Positions 1-13,900 of a stretch of 64,000 nucleotides of DNA are shown piece by piece. Each line of letters opens with the position of its first letter. Position 1 is the first letter of the stretch. Below the pieces are notes generated by a model, which was not told the origin of the DNA, searched no databases, and saw only the letters and a program-made list of their open reading frames with translations. The stretch covers positions 1 through 64,000 of the forward strand of contig SJOL01004636.1 of NCBI GenBank assembly GCA_004794785.1, written 5' to 3'. A program made the position numbers and the translations under genes. The stretch is from Opisthorchis felineus (taxonomy: Eukaryota; Platyhelminthes; Trematoda; Opisthorchiida; Opisthorchiidae).

Positions 1-479
1 GCTATGATCGACGTAAGTTCCATGTGGCTAGCTGATTAGGCATTGTGGACCCCTGGCCTCATGTTAGTCGTCTGCGTCAACTAGGTTCGTTGGGCTATCC
101 GTTATGATCGGCGACATGGTCGTCCTGGCATATTTGCAAGTTATAATGGAGCACTGCTGTTTACCAACAGCCTTGCATACGTCATCAGCATCCGCAAGCC
201 TTACGTTCTTCCAACCCGGCAAGGTTAATCCAGCAAAAATGTATGCGGCTTCCGCAACGTTAACTTGCAATAGCAATTATCGAGGTCCTTGAACACAAAT
301 TTCGATAATCGACCAGTCAAGCAGAAATGTTTACAGGAGTAGCGCCTCCACATATTTTGCATCCACAAGGGCCACGTAGTTTCTAGAATGTTTCGTGAAG
401 TATTCGAGCTCCAGAACTGTCTGCAACTTTTGTCCATTGTAAGCGATTCACCTTTTACCGAAGTTCGCGATATCTTATT
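1..479. other. No gene recognised; 3' flank of CR1 relic
   Basis: This stretch lies beyond the 3' end of the minus-strand CR1 relic that begins near 480. It may include its 3' tail, but I see no diagnostic CR1 end repeat and no convincing gene. Confidence 0.4.
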
Positions 480-2560
480 ACGTTAGGCAATTTGTTCGCA
501 GTCGGTGGTGATTGATGACCTTGTGGATTCGCGCCCTGAGGTTAAAAAACTTCTAACCATGTCCTCGCCGTGTAACAGCTGGGTCAACGGTTAAAAAACT
601 GTTGGCCAAACCTTGTTCGAACAGGATATAACTAGGTATTAGGTCTCCTCGAAGGCAACGATACTCCAGGGGAAAGAGGTCAGGCACCATGAGACGCGTT
701 TCACAGTCCAAGGAGTTAAGGCCGGCAACAAATTTCGTAGCAGCTCGTTGGACACGCTCAATGAGGATTAAGTTCCTTTGTGTCCTGAGTAGCCCACTTA
801 GTTGGCATATTCAAGAAGCGCCCTGAGCTATGCCCCATAGGGTATTTGTTAATCCGTGTGAGCAGTACGGGAAAAGGTGCGCCGAATCATCCGTAGAGCG
901 GCGACTACCCTTTGAGCCGTTTTCTCACGGAGCAGTGAGAATGACAGGTTTGAAGAAAGTCATATATCCAATCCCTTTTTGACATCTATCCTCGTGATGT
1001 CTTCCGGTCCATTCTCAATATGCACGACAAATGAGTGCGCTGAGTCCCCTCCGAATGACATATGGACGCAATTTGGTCATTCAGGGGAAGGTGCCAGTCC
1101 AACGAATACTGCTTTGTTGCGTCTATATCCATTTGGAGGGCACTGGCATTTGAACTCCAGGATTTCAAAACGTCCACAAAATGTAGACATGGACTTGGAA
1201 GAAGGTCTGGAGGGCCTTTGATGTAGATCAGGATCATTAGTGGCAAAAAAAGGAGCATTAAGGAACTCCAATGGAAACCGGCGCCAGATAAGAGTAGGTC
1301 GGACCTGCTTTCACCCAAAAATGTTCTGTCTGATAGGAACGCCCCAATCCAGCGTAGAACTTCCCCATTTGAGTCCCGTGAGATACACGTTTAAGGTGGG
1401 ACTCCACCGACTGCTTCTGGGAAGTAGAAAAATATGGCATCCCATATGAGTCCTTCATCCCTAGCTTGGGTCAAGCTGTCCATAAATACAAGCATCTTCG
1501 TCACGCAAGAACGGCTTGGTAGGAATCCGTGTTGCACTTATGGATATCAGGTTGTTGGTAGTGAAATGATCTGGGATGGCCCACTTCAGAACGCGTACCA
1601 TCACCTTGCACGGTACGCTAGTGAGGCTAATAGGCCTGTAGCTGCCGGACAATAGTCGGTCACCGGTTTTTAGGGTTGACGTGGCAATCATTTCCTTCCA
1701 ATTAGAGGGGAGGTTGCCTTCGTGAGGTGACTGACAAAATATCAGGTAGAATTTCTTCGCCAGTGTAAACGACGTTTCTTTCAGGCTCCTTGGGTGATCT
1801 CGTTTGGCGCCGACGCGCAGAACAGGTTGGTCTTGTGCAAGGGTTGACGAATGTCCTTCTCAATGAACAGCGAGTTTGTTAGAGGCCGTTTTTAGTTATG
1901 CTTTGACAACATTGGGGGTAACGAGGTGGCTGGGGCAGAATACAGACCTGCATAGTGTTCTATGTAGACTTCAGCTACCACCGTCGTGTAACTCGTGAGT
2001 TCTTCTTTTCTGTCACTCAAGGGGAACGCGGTTGGCTTATTTCCGCCGCGATGTCTCGTGTACTTAAACAGCACATATTTGTTTTTCCGGGGTGGTCTAG
2101 TGTGTTGCACGTAAACAATGGCAAGGGCTGGATCCGCGTCCTGCGGTATTTGAGTAGTGGGGCGTAAGATTATCTTATGCACGTCCGTGAAGATTTTGCA
2201 TTTTTGAAGGACGGGTTGTGTCGTGAAATTTGTCTGCAACCGCCTGTGCAGAAGATAACATGCGTACCCCACATTTTCTTTCGTAGCACTTCACTGCAAG
2301 GACTGCCCCGGTGGGATATTTGGTTATGGCAGGTAACGGTGGAATTGAATGTGGTGGCTGAAGATGTCCGTGTTGAGTAGGCTAATGTGGCTTGCGTGAG
2401 CGGATAAACCCTTACAGACATCAGAGGAGTTAAGCGAACGGAAAATTTCATCGAACTTGGCGTTGTCTCTTGAGACCCAAAAGTCCTTCATTTTAAGACC
2501 GTAGCATGCAACAGGCTTGATGTCGGCGGGTTGGATCGCAAGTGGTGGTAACATCTAGAT
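480..2560 (-). mobile_element. Decayed CR1-type LINE (reverse transcriptase relic)
   Basis: Reading the minus strand from high to low coordinates gives the reverse transcriptase of a CR1-clade non-LTR retrotransposon in order, split over several frames. Near 1690-1560 it has a GSYRPISLTSVPCKVM block (the palm and fingers start). Near 1260-1090 comes a stretch like LIYIKGPPDLLPSPCLHF, where the YADD box is replaced by FVDV. ASALQMDIDATKQYSLDWHLPLND follows in two pieces. At 760-620 it reads [20 protein letters not shown] and [13 protein letters not shown], the typical CR1 C-terminus. An upstream part (2550-1900) resembles the linker after the endonuclease. Stops and frameshifts are frequent and the catalytic aspartates are damaged, so it is dead. 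The 5' boundary is uncertain. Clade assignment rests on remembered CR1 motifs. Confidence 0.85.
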
Positions 2561-3299
2561 GTTGTCTGTCAGTGGCTTTGATTGAGTGTACAAGCTAACA
2601 GTGGAATCGTAAAAAAGGTGAGGGATTTAGGAAACTTCCACATTGGATACAACAATACATGCGACGTGGAATCACATGATTGCGTGTCGCTGGATTTCTG
2701 TGGGGCATGGTTACATTACCCAAAGGAGTTGCGTAACTCAGGAACATCGAGCTTGATAAGCATATCAACACTTCAAATGCCGATACCAATTCTAGACCCA
2801 GGATGTCCTGGATCATATTGCGCTGGAAAAATTAGGCAACATATCCTCGAAACTTTTAGCCTACCAAATCAAACATAGAGCGCCTGAGACCTTCACGAGG
2901 ATGCTTTGCATCAGCAGTCTACTTCCAATTGATGTTTATGGCTAAGCCTGACGTTGTGCATTGCATTCAGCAGCATTCTGGTAAACAGAACTGCCTCCAA
3001 CACGCTAGAATGACCATGTCGTGCACGAATAAAACGTGCAGTAGCCAGCACAGTGTACCTTATTAAACAAAAATAGATGCTCTTAGATTGGGAATAATGC
3101 AGCAGCTGAGTATCTTGATACACCCGATACACTACATTAGGATGCGTAGGTCTACCAACCAAACGACCAGTATCATGGATGACTCAGCCAGGTTCTGAGA
3201 CTGACCTTCATAAACGGAATATTAGGAAAGAGCTCTTAACGGGTGCACATGCCGCTGGCTGAACCTGTCCAGGTTGTAGCGTACTTCCCGGGAATTCCT
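2561..3299. other. No feature recognised
   Basis: Short open frames only, none with a known motif. The first 300 bases could be the 5' continuation of the minus-strand CR1 relic. Confidence 0.4.
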
Positions 3300-5100
3300 G
3301 TTGTAGCTCCAAATCACCAATCACAATAAATTAAAACAACTTTCCTGCAAGCAAGCTGACAGACAGTTATTAAAGACACATGGTTTTATGCAGTTCGTTC
3401 TGCGTAGCCGACACTATTCCCTGGGCTGCAACTGCGACATGCCGTGACCAGCTCAACCTCCAAACGTGCGGCACGACCAAGCACCCAACTATTTCTCCAA
3501 TATCCCGTCGCTATCTACTTTGAATTACTAAATCCTTCAGACCCAGCAAAATCCTGGAATTATTCAGAACCGTTTTATGCGTAGCATGAAATATCAGTCA
3601 TTCATCTGCCAACTCTGTGTGTTACTCTTTACCGTAGCCACATACATCCCTTCCTATCCAAATATCTTGCCTGCTTCCTGACTGAGCGTTACTGAAATGT
3701 TCTAATGAATGTTTGTGATGGCCTTTTAAACCCTTTTTATACCCTAGCACGCTCTTATATATGATGGGCCCACTTCTTCACCTGCCCCCAGCTAAACATC
3801 TGTTCACCTGAAGCAGCTATAAAGGTAGGTCCGCCCTAAACACGATGTTGGTTTCCGTCCATGCACACCTCTGTCCCTTCTGTTCAGCTTCATGGACGAT
3901 CACGCAACTAACTATGACTTGAGCGGGACATCATTAAGCCAATGCACGTCCCGCATTTTCTCCTATAGCTTCACATATTTACTTCGACCGCGGTTCGCCA
4001 TTCCTTGCTATCTTCACCTGAGAGTTGACTACCGTTTTTACGATCTGGTACCGTCACGTCACTACGGTAGCTGAATATTCGTACTAACCCTAGCTGCCTG
4101 GTATGTCAGGCTGCGGTCCACCTGCTACCTTGGGGCTCTCTTGTAACCCCTTTCCCCATTCTGAGTTCCCAATCTAGATGCAGCTACCTTATTGCCTCGT
4201 CCGAATGGCAGCAACGAACCACTCTGCGCCCTCGACGGACCAGAACATCCTTGCCCCATACTGGTCTCGTTCCGTCAAAATTCATTTTTTCAACCCCAAC
4301 TACTGTAACAACCACTACTGATTCACACCGGATTTTTATGTATGGGGATATCCACGAACCTAATTACGAAATCGCGATGACGGTACCGCGGCTGCCACCC
4401 CAATCAGATGAACTTCATAAACTCCAAAGTACTGGCCATTTTATTGCACCATCTGCTCGTCCTGCCCATAAACCCACCTATTCTTTCCATAACAACAATA
4501 TAGATCTAAGCACCGTCGACACTTTCAACCCCGGTAAGCCCGATCATCGACTGCTTACACCCAGAACCACTGAGTTCAGCCAGCTTCAACCTAACCTACG
4601 CCCCGGTGGTGGAAACTCTCTTTTTTCCCAACTCGGCCTAACGGTGGTTTATCACCATCCTTTTACTATCTGCAGCCTGAGCTTACACGAAAACAGCCCA
4701 AGGTAATCTCACTGATACAGCTTCACTAGTTTTATTCCAAGACTGTGAAGTTTTACCCGCGACGTGTCCTAGCGATGCCAGTTCCCTTGTTCCAACGCGT
4801 AATTTTGCCTCATTCCTGCCATTCCATCTTCCTTCCACTTATGTTTCACCGCTCCTATGTCCGCTACGTTTAGATCGTGCCAATTTCGTCAGGTTTATAT
4901 CTATGTTGGGCGATGCCCGTTCTTCTACGAAATTCCTACCTGAATCTCTCGGTCAGTCCCGTGGACATCATCTGGTGACAGCCCTGCAACTCGATTGCAC
5001 CAGGCGGTGCTCCTGCTGCCGTTGTCATAGCCTTTCTAGAAGCCCTCTGATCGAACGATTATTTATCCTCTTTTAAGGCGCTCCAATCGGTGTAACAGAT
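3300..5100. other. Pyrimidine-rich gene-free stretch
   Basis: The plus strand is clearly enriched in C and T. The longest open frame (4251-4706, 151 codons) opens at TTG, is rich in Ser, Thr and Pro, and matches nothing I know. Similar strand bias occurs at 9800-10800 and in the decayed LINE at 28060-29870, so this may be old LINE sequence, but I cannot show homology. Confidence 0.35.
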
Positions 5101-8100
5101 AGCATTCTTGTAAGAAGGAACCATTCGCTATTGCTTCAACATACATTTTTCGGCTCTCACATGAGATACGCCCGTGAGAATAATTTTCTATGCGGTTTTC
5201 CCCAGTATGCGACAGTTAACTTCAGCCCGATACTTTGTAATAAACTTGCTTGTTTATACCAAGTACAAACGTTACCCACCTATGATGAGTTAACCACGGC
5301 CCAACTTGATATAATTTTTAGTGCTGTCCCTCATTTGACATCTTTATGACGGTTAAATTCAAACTTCTTGATATGGTTAAAGCCAGTCAAACGTTAGGGC
5401 AAAGGTCGAAAATTCGGATGTTGTACGGTATGGTGGCCAAAATTAGGGTAAATATGGCTAGGAGAAACAAGTAACCGTAAGGGCTGACGTCGAGAAAACC
5501 GCGTGGCTATAAATTGACGCCATCACAGCTACCGGATACATCAACATTCGTAACATCGCTCCATATGTCTGCGTTGTTTTACTGGTGACTTTTTTGGCGA
5601 GATTCCAGTTGGGTTGGGCAATCCTCATTCAACTGCGACACACATGGATTTGCTGGCGTCCGCATCTAGCATCTCCCATCCCCTTATTCGGAGTTTGATA
5701 TCATGATTATTTCGGATGTTGCATCGCCTACTGCCTGGGAATAAGCATTATTTTTGTTGCAGCGGGAACAAAATTGTCTTACGGAAACATATATAAAGCC
5801 TATGGAATCACTGACTTAAGGACCGGGTTTCTAGGCCACAGCCGTCCGTACGGGTGAAGTCTCCGTGTTTAGCCGATGCAGCCATTATCCAATCGCAGTA
5901 CCCAAATTGATCCCCTTTGCGCTTGTTCTTCTGATGCTCGGTTTAAGTGGTCGAGAAGCCTGTCGAATTTGGTTTCTGCAGGTCGAACAAAGGATAAAAT
6001 TTCGGATTGATTGCTGCGAAAACTCGACATCCCGAGGCTTGTGATTTATACGGTATTTTAGTGTCCAGAGCCTATTACCCGCCCAGAACTTTAATGGTAA
6101 AGTAGAACTTGTCTGGAAGCTTTGTTATTTGTATCTAGCCTTCCGTGGTTTTGGGACTCGGCCGAGGCACAGTTGCAGACACGATGCAGACGTACTTTCA
6201 AAGAAACCCACCACGAAATTTTAATGGAAAACTGACGTAAGTTGCCTTGTGCAGCCGCCGGAGAATGGCGATCTCGTAACTCTTGTGTACCATCACACCC
6301 TCATGCAGCTCATAAACCGCGGTCCAATTAGATTATTTTGCTTGCCAGATGAGATACGGGACGCTGCTTACCAAAGAAACCCTAGTTTGTTTACTTACTG
6401 GTACTGGTTTTGACATCATTCTGTTGCATGAATGGTTGCCGGATCGGTAGTCCTCATGCAAAAAACCGGCTGAATACTGTGCCCGGAATAATAGTAGAAG
6501 CATTTTCCAGTGCGTTAGTGATACAATTATGGAATGGTCAAGTTGCAGCAATTCAAGCATTTTGGACAATGACACAAAGGTCGTGAGGACAAAGCCAGTG
6601 GGCATGTGTACAGTATGATAATAATTTGCAAACAGTGGAAAATAAAGCGCCATAACCATGGGGCTGGCTACGCATGGGCACATTGGTAATACATTCAACT
6701 GATCTGAGCAAAAACGTGAATGTCTTACTGACAACCAGTTGCTTAAACGCTTAAGTTGATAGTCAGGAACACGAGTAAAAGAATGTATATAGCGAGGTCA
6801 AGATATTCACAGTGGGAAGAAACAGCGCATTTCTTCCCTAAATTGGGGTGTATAAGGAAACCGGATTAACTCGCTGTTTTTTTGCTGTTAAAGAGGAGCC
6901 AATATAAGGTGTTTTTGAAGAGTTGTTTGTTTCTCATTCGTAGGAGCGAGCTGACACTATATAAACCATTGGCTTTTGAGACAAGGCAAACAGGAAGAGA
7001 GACATAAACGAGGTGGCTGAATTCGAGGGATGGTTAAGCAGACCGGGCCAATAAATCACCCGTGCCGAGATTGGATTCAGGCCGGAGGCTTGTTTGTATT
7101 TGCAAACAAGGACTAGAGAAGTTAAGAAGGCCCGGTAGAAGGTATGAAGAAAGTGGTTTCAAGCATGCAGTCAGACATTGAAAGCATCCTTAGAATGCCC
7201 AGCAATAACTACCACATCGCACGGATCTAACATGCCTAGAAGCCCACGTGGTCTTTTTACAGCCCTCCTTAATACGAAAGGCTGGAAGTGTGAAGGTGAA
7301 TGCAGTATAATTGTCTGTTTACACACTGGCCCGTCACACTTATTAGCACACACTCGAAGGGTCCGTCGTTAACACTACCACAGTTCAAATTTTTCAAGCG
7401 TTGTTGTATAGGTAAGAACTATCAGTTTCGTTACATGTGTCTCGAGAGCGTAGCACAAAAGGAAGGAAATGACTCTAATCAGAAATTCGCTAGACAAAGT
7501 AACGCGTCTTACGGACCAGATGGAACAAACAGGAGCGATGTACATCACAACTAATTCCCAAGGATCCTTAAGTTCTAATTCAAGACCCAGTGATCCACCT
7601 AGTGAACCCTCAGACCAAAATATTAGCCCCTTGTACAAAAGAACACAAGCCATTGTGTTTAGCATTCCAATAGAGGCAAAAAAGAATACGGGCTTTCGTA
7701 GCTTATGCGCACTTTACAGAAATGGGCTACAAACCAACCCCCGAGCTGATAAGCGTACGCGAAGTGCACAAGGAAGTCAACTGTTTGAAAATGTTTTTTT
7801 GGAGAGTTTGGCGGGGTTATAGCAACTACCTTCCTAAAACCCTGCCCATGTACAGCGCTTTGTCTTTAGGCCCAGCTACCGCGTCAGGCCCAGGCAAATT
7901 TTACCATTTGGCCACGTCTAATTCCATTTAATGTCGACGCAATTCCTAGTCGCAAATGGCGGCCTGTAGAAGATACTGTTTAGGATTTTAAACAGAAACT
8001 GATTGCCGCTATAGGTTGGAGGATGCTCATACTTAGGTGCGTGTCTTTTGTTGGGTACAGCTTTCCTCCGTTGGCGAGAACGCAAACCAGAATATTCACA

Positions 8101-9799
8101 AAACCCTAAACGTTGCTCATTACGGTGACAATGCTAGGAAGTGTGGATGAACAAGTGGCATAGACCGTAGAAGTTAGTGACACCGTAAGCTAGGTTGAGT
8201 CTTGACCACGGTAGATTTTCCAAATTTATGTCATCCATCCTTACAGGATTAGTTAAATCTGCCGGTCTGAGCAGCATTCTGCAGTAAATGATTGCAAAGT
8301 TGCATGCTTTTGTTGTCGTACGTTCTTGAAATGACTTTTGTTTGCCAGAAGTCCGATAAATTTGAGCCCAAAGACGCTGGAGTGGGGGTTGAGTATTTTC
8401 CACTAGAGAGAATTCCACTTCGCCTTCCGATAAGTTATGAGCTAAAGGCCACCGTCGGTGTGTAAAGAAATGGCACAATCCACTATTTAGCCAGTCATGA
8501 AGCCTATGGTGCAAAACTTATTGACTATGCAATATGGAAATTAGATGGAGAAATGACAACTCCGGCAAATTAACAAAGGGAGCGCTCGCAAGATTAATAA
8601 ATCGTGACAACCATATAAGCTGCCAATTGCCCCGAACCGGAGGTTTAAATTCATGTACTACAAGGTAACGGCACCTACCTGTAAAATATCACATCCGCAT
8701 GGGGGACGGCATCAAAACTGTTTCATGAATGCTCCATCACTGGAGACCATTTGCAAGGGGGGAATTTGTGGGCACACAAAAAATTGCTTGTCAGCTCCCT
8801 GAGGGCAACATACAGCCCATGGGCTAACAGGTAGGACACGAGCCCGGGGTCTGTCCCCCAGTTGACTACATCTGTGCATGAAACCAGAGCGATCGACTTC
8901 TAATGAACGTCAAAATACCACGTCCAGTTCCCATGAAAGCTATCAGATTGAATAGATTTTTGCTGATTTCGTCCGGGAATGTCAGCCACGAATACAGGTG
9001 GTATCTTTGTGTTGCCCAATAGTAGTCCTTGCATGGAAACAACAACGTAAGGCGTCACATTCAAAGAACGTGCAGAGTGTCCAAACTGAATGAGCAGTTC
9101 AAACCATGACAAAAGTTTTCACGTCATGCTATTGCAAGTCATCATCTAAAAGAGGCAAGTAGTGTGCACCGCGACACAACGCGTTTCTCCCCATGAAGAA
9201 ATTCGGAGCGGGTTAACCGTTACCAACAACTCCCGTCAGCAGCAAAGTATGCGGTTCGTACCTGGAACAAGAAGGTCAAAACCTAACAGGGAAGTTTGTG
9301 ATGAATAGCACTAAAGCTAAAGCCACTGAATGTTGTCGAAATAGGGCAATATAAGGTACCTAGCCAAACAGTTTGCGGCTAGACGATTATCGTTGTTTGT
9401 CCGATTGACAATTTGACTGGGATTGTAAGAACCGTCTTCATGGCTTGAAAACCCATTACAGTTTCAAAAGAACATAGTGTGCAAATAGGCTGACATTGTG
9501 GCATGTAATTTCACCGTTTTTCATGCTGGTATGAGGTACTTTACTTCACTCTGTTCGAAGACAATCAGTATTACAGAGGTGGATGACAGTCGCTTGCACC
9601 ATCTGTGGCCAGTTGTCTACTTGGGCAAGGGCCCTACTATAACACGGTACATATGGCTGTGAATCACCTTGTGAGGATTATCCACCTAAACATGCTATGG
9701 AAAGTAAAATATGTACAGCATTTGGCGCAAAAATACCATCGTTTGGAAACGCAGTCTTTCCGCTGCACCGTTCCTTACTCGTTGTCATCACCCTAATCG
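5101..9799. other. No gene recognised
   Basis: Several open frames of 60-133 codons occur on both strands (for example 6333-6734 minus, 7469-7822 plus, 8134-8514 minus). None shows a domain, repeat or plausible exon structure. I treat them as chance. Confidence 0.4.
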
Positions 9800-10796
9800 C
9801 GTTAGACGTCGAGCTTTTCTTTCTATGCACAATAATGCACATTATCATATCTGATGTCTCCTCAAACTCACCATGCTTTACTAATCTCATCCCATTCCCT
9901 CATCTTCCCAAGCTTTGAACTTCGGCAATATCAGGTATGGACGACCTGGTTGGCTGTTATCCACTTCACCTGGCCTATGACCTACATCCACAGGATCCCC
10001 AAAGGGACCAAAACTCCTACGATGTTATATCGGCTTCATTCTACCTTTGTTTCCTTGGCCAGCCTGAAAAGAATCCCGCTGCTCAGAGAATCGCACATCC
10101 CAGCACAATAACCTTAAATGTGACGTCCGTTACGGGACTGTCCAAAAACCGATGTCAGGCCAATGATAGCACTGCACTGCCATACCCAGTTTGATAGCAC
10201 ACCCGTAACCATTCCCTTCCTACTCTCGACCGTACTCTCTCGCCTACTTATTCCATCAACTGCAAATACGAACAAGCTCCCCGGATGTCTCCATGACATT
10301 TTCATTCCAATCTGCGGAACCTTTCGTTCGAGTTTAACCATTTCTATGTGTCTGTGCTTCCCGCAAAATTCAATAACTTTCTATACAGTTCGCGTTCCGG
10401 CTCGTGTGTTGCTACCATCTCACTCTTCCAAGGAACTGTTGTGCCCGACTCCACAACGGCGACACCGGTGAGTCTCCACAGTTTCACAGTATACCATGTT
10501 TCTGAGATTCCCGTTACCACTTATTAGCTTTGCTAATCCCTCCACTTCATCATCTCCACTTACGCTTTTTGTGACTCTGGCCATGAGCCCAACAACCCAT
10601 GGCCACGAGGCCTCAGCGGCGGTTTTAGGTTTTAGTTAAATTTGACCGGCTGGATGAGGCCAATTTTGCTACTTCACCAGACCTGATACTCTGATTCCTC
10701 ATTTTCCACCGTTTAACCTTTTCTTGTCACGTGTCGGGCAAGAGGCCTCTTGTTTTGTCTTCCCTCGCTTTGTTTTTTGCCCGCCACTTTCAAATC
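9800..10796. other. Pyrimidine-rich gene-free stretch before a repeat tail
   Basis: C and T dominate the plus strand, with overlapping meaningless open frames. It leads directly into the repeat copy at 10797-10970, so it may be the body of the same element. Nothing homologous precedes the second repeat copy at 15124, so this is only a guess. Confidence 0.3.
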
Positions 10797-10970
10797 CTAA
10801 CGATCCGAGCTTGCTCGATATTCTGTGCAAGAAAACGCATAGTAACTGTGCTTTTCTGACCGTGCCGGTTTAGTGGTGACCACGCCTACATCGGATAATG
10901 CCCACCGCCTGTGACGTTGTCCCTTTTCCAAAACCCCCCTATACCATTATCAAAATCACTATCATATTTA
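10797..10970 (+). repeat. Dispersed repeat, copy 1 (LINE-tail-like)
   Basis: This copy shares a long near-identical block with 15124-15380, same orientation, about 4.3 kb away. The best block (from CTGACC at 10857 through CGGATAATGCCC) has only two differences in 48 bases. Both copies end in a run of ATTATC and ACTATCAT-like units, as LINE 3' ends do. This copy lacks about 80 bases present in copy 2. The element family is not identified. Confidence 0.7.
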
Positions 10971-13900
10971 CTGCCGACTGCTATAACAGAAGCATAATTA
11001 AATTATAAGCTGTGTTTAGAACACCTCGTGAGGGATGCAAGTAGTGCGCACAGAACCTACACCCATATAGGATGCAGCAATACCTGGAAAAGATTGAGAA
11101 GGCACATTTTTCAATCTGAAGCTCCACAAACTACTCAGATAAGTAATAGTTGTCAAAGCAAGATGACCTAAACAATTAAGAAATTCCGTCTATTCATTGG
11201 CTGAATTATAACCGTAGATACCCGAAAATGAACCAACGATTGCCAAGATTCAAACGGCTGACCCTTTTGCCACTAGGAAGCCAAGTACATTGGCGCAGAC
11301 ATTATGATATTCAAAAGGGTTCAGGGAGATTTTTGCGGTGGAAGTATAGATGCTGTGCTCCACCGCCGGAAACTACCTTGGCATAAGGCGTTTCAAACTA
11401 CAGCAGAAACGCCGTGTTTTAGCGCGTATTTTTTGATGCCGGTCAATAAACCAATGCACTGCCAACTTTCCTACACCAAACATGCCCAGCCATTTTGAAG
11501 AATGAAAGAAAAATCTTGCGATCTTGGTTGGCGTCAAAAAGACGAGCCTAATGCCCAGAGCCGTCAACTTACAGAACCAACCGACACGAGTTATCGTTGG
11601 CTACGTCTGGTCCGGAGAAAGGAATTCCTGTGTAAACCAAAAACCGTCTTCAGAGATAACCTACTCCGTTTCTGAGATACGACTTCAAGGCCAAAGCACG
11701 TCCAATCCCGGGCCTCGGGCTAGCCGTATTGTTGTCGCTTCTCATTGATTTGAGCTGGATGAAACTAGGAAGTACATACCCACAACAACTACCTTGGAGC
11801 CAGTCGTAAATCTCTTAGCGCTGGAAGCAGTTCGCAAGATCCCGGCAGCGGGTGGTATGGTCCACCAGACTACTGATCACGGCACCGTGCAGCTGCTGCT
11901 CAACAAGTGCCGCCGTATTCGATGGAAGCCTATCTTTCCACAAGTGAAATAATACCTGACTCGGTATCACTAGCCGACGGGTGACCCCTGTTTCAAGAGC
12001 GCCTTTTAGATCCAGAGGAACAGCAGCCAGCTGTACTGAATCAGTTTAACACAAAGTGCCTAAGAACATACGTAGTAAAGTCATTTGCTTGGAGTTACTT
12101 CTGCTAAACCCAACGAACTCGCAGGCTTATAAGGCCACCAAATCCTGATTTCATCCTGGTGAAGCGGTCAACTCACCCATGAAAACTTACAATTGTGAAC
12201 GCATCCGACTTAACTCTGGCAGTTTTTCATATCGACTATCCAGTTCCAGCTGCCGCTCACCACTCTTAGTCGCAGTCGATTCTTAAGGTGGTGGATCGGT
12301 GTTCCTTCTAGTGAAGAGTCTTAAAACGGTGACTGAGATCCTGGAAATCAGATGGTTGTTTGGTGGCTTCAGAATTACAGAGACCACTGAACCTGAAAAT
12401 GGCAGTCGGCTTTTACGCAGGTTTTTCGGGAGTATCGCGCAACCCGTGTGTGCTTGCCACCGTTTCGTCCACAGGCGAACAATTAGGTGGAAAACCGATC
12501 ACATCTCGATGGGTTTTAATCAGAAAGGATAGAGAGAGAAGATTTTACAAACGTTCCCGCTCTCAAGTTGAACGATCTCAACGGAGATCTCGAACATCGC
12601 ATGAAAATAACCAGCTTGAGCGCATCTTACGAATATGTACCGGAAAGGTATGATCCGCAAGCCATTGAGATCACTGAAAGGTGATGTAACTACGCGTGAT
12701 ATGCACTGTGCTGATGCTCAAGAGCATTTATACTGGTCATGCTGGATGTTTAAGCATATGGATTTTTACGGTTGCCCATTCTGCCGTTGTTTCGCCCGCT
12801 GCCTTGGTCGTCCAGCTCTCACGTGTGCCGCGAAACCTTCCACTCCACTTTCGGCCATGTTCAATGTGAATCTGAATAGTCCATCACGTATTTACTAAAA
12901 TAATGGCGAAGTGTTTCATGAAGTTTATCAAGCTTTTCAGGCAGTTCTGAATACTCCGCAAGTGCAAAAGCTTCGCCATGCGTTATGTATGTTTCTGGAA
13001 GAAGGTTCACCCTCAAAACGTGACACAGCACAAAGAATGGTGGACATCTTCCTCGGCGGACGACTTTGAATTTAAGCCGGCAGATTTTGTCTGCTTTAAG
13101 ACAGCTGAAAGAAACCTAGATCACCATAACTAAGTGTGACAGGTACGCGTGAATGACGTGAAGATTTCTTCAAGCGAGAGGGGCTTGACGGCAAACCTCG
13201 AAGGAGACCCGGGGTTTCGTCTTCTGGTTCAGATTTGTGGATTTTAATTTCCGTCGATATGTGCACGTGACACGTCCACTCGTCCGGCTGCCGTTAGCTT
13301 CAACATGAGAAATATGCATTGGCTACATCGATGTGATCGGTAAGTGGCAACATAGACGATACTCAAGAATTCGATTTCGGTCCGGTGCTGGGTTTCGGTT
13401 ACACGAGAGAAATCCAAAATTACTTTTACGTCAACCATGAGTTCTATGTTGGCGCTGGTGACGCGCACGTACTGGGTGATACATTGAGCACCTTAGATAC
13501 TGTATGTGATTAACAGGGTATTTGAAGTTAGTTGTGCTTCATTTGGGTCCATGCCTGTGTCCTTATGTGAAAACAATGGTTTTGAGGATTTACCACTTAA
13601 GTGTGGTAAGTACGTTGACGTGACGCTTATGGGTTTAAGGCACCAGTGTAGCGGGGACAGCTGCCGTTCATGACATGCGATGACTGCGTGTTGTGATTGA
13701 TTTTTTTCAGTGTGCTTTACACTCTAGCCTGCCGACCAAAACTTCGCCCCTGAAGTTCATCCTGTGAGTATCGTTTGAACGACTGTTTTAGTAAAAAGAC
13801 CTGTTTCAAATTATTTGACTTAAGGCCACAATTCCGACTGCATTAGTTTTGTTTTGCGCTTTTCTTGGGTTCCAAAGCTTTGAGATAAAATACAAAACTT

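Noticed and set aside
4251..4706. 151-codon plus-strand frame as a possible gene
   Set aside because: Opens at TTG, low complexity, lies in a pyrimidine-rich stretch where stop codons are rarer.
12299..12653. Possible LTR-retrotransposon integrase (FTQVFREYRATR) or copia-like segment
   Set aside because: Only about a dozen residues resemble a family block, with no neighbouring protease, RT or RNase H motifs.
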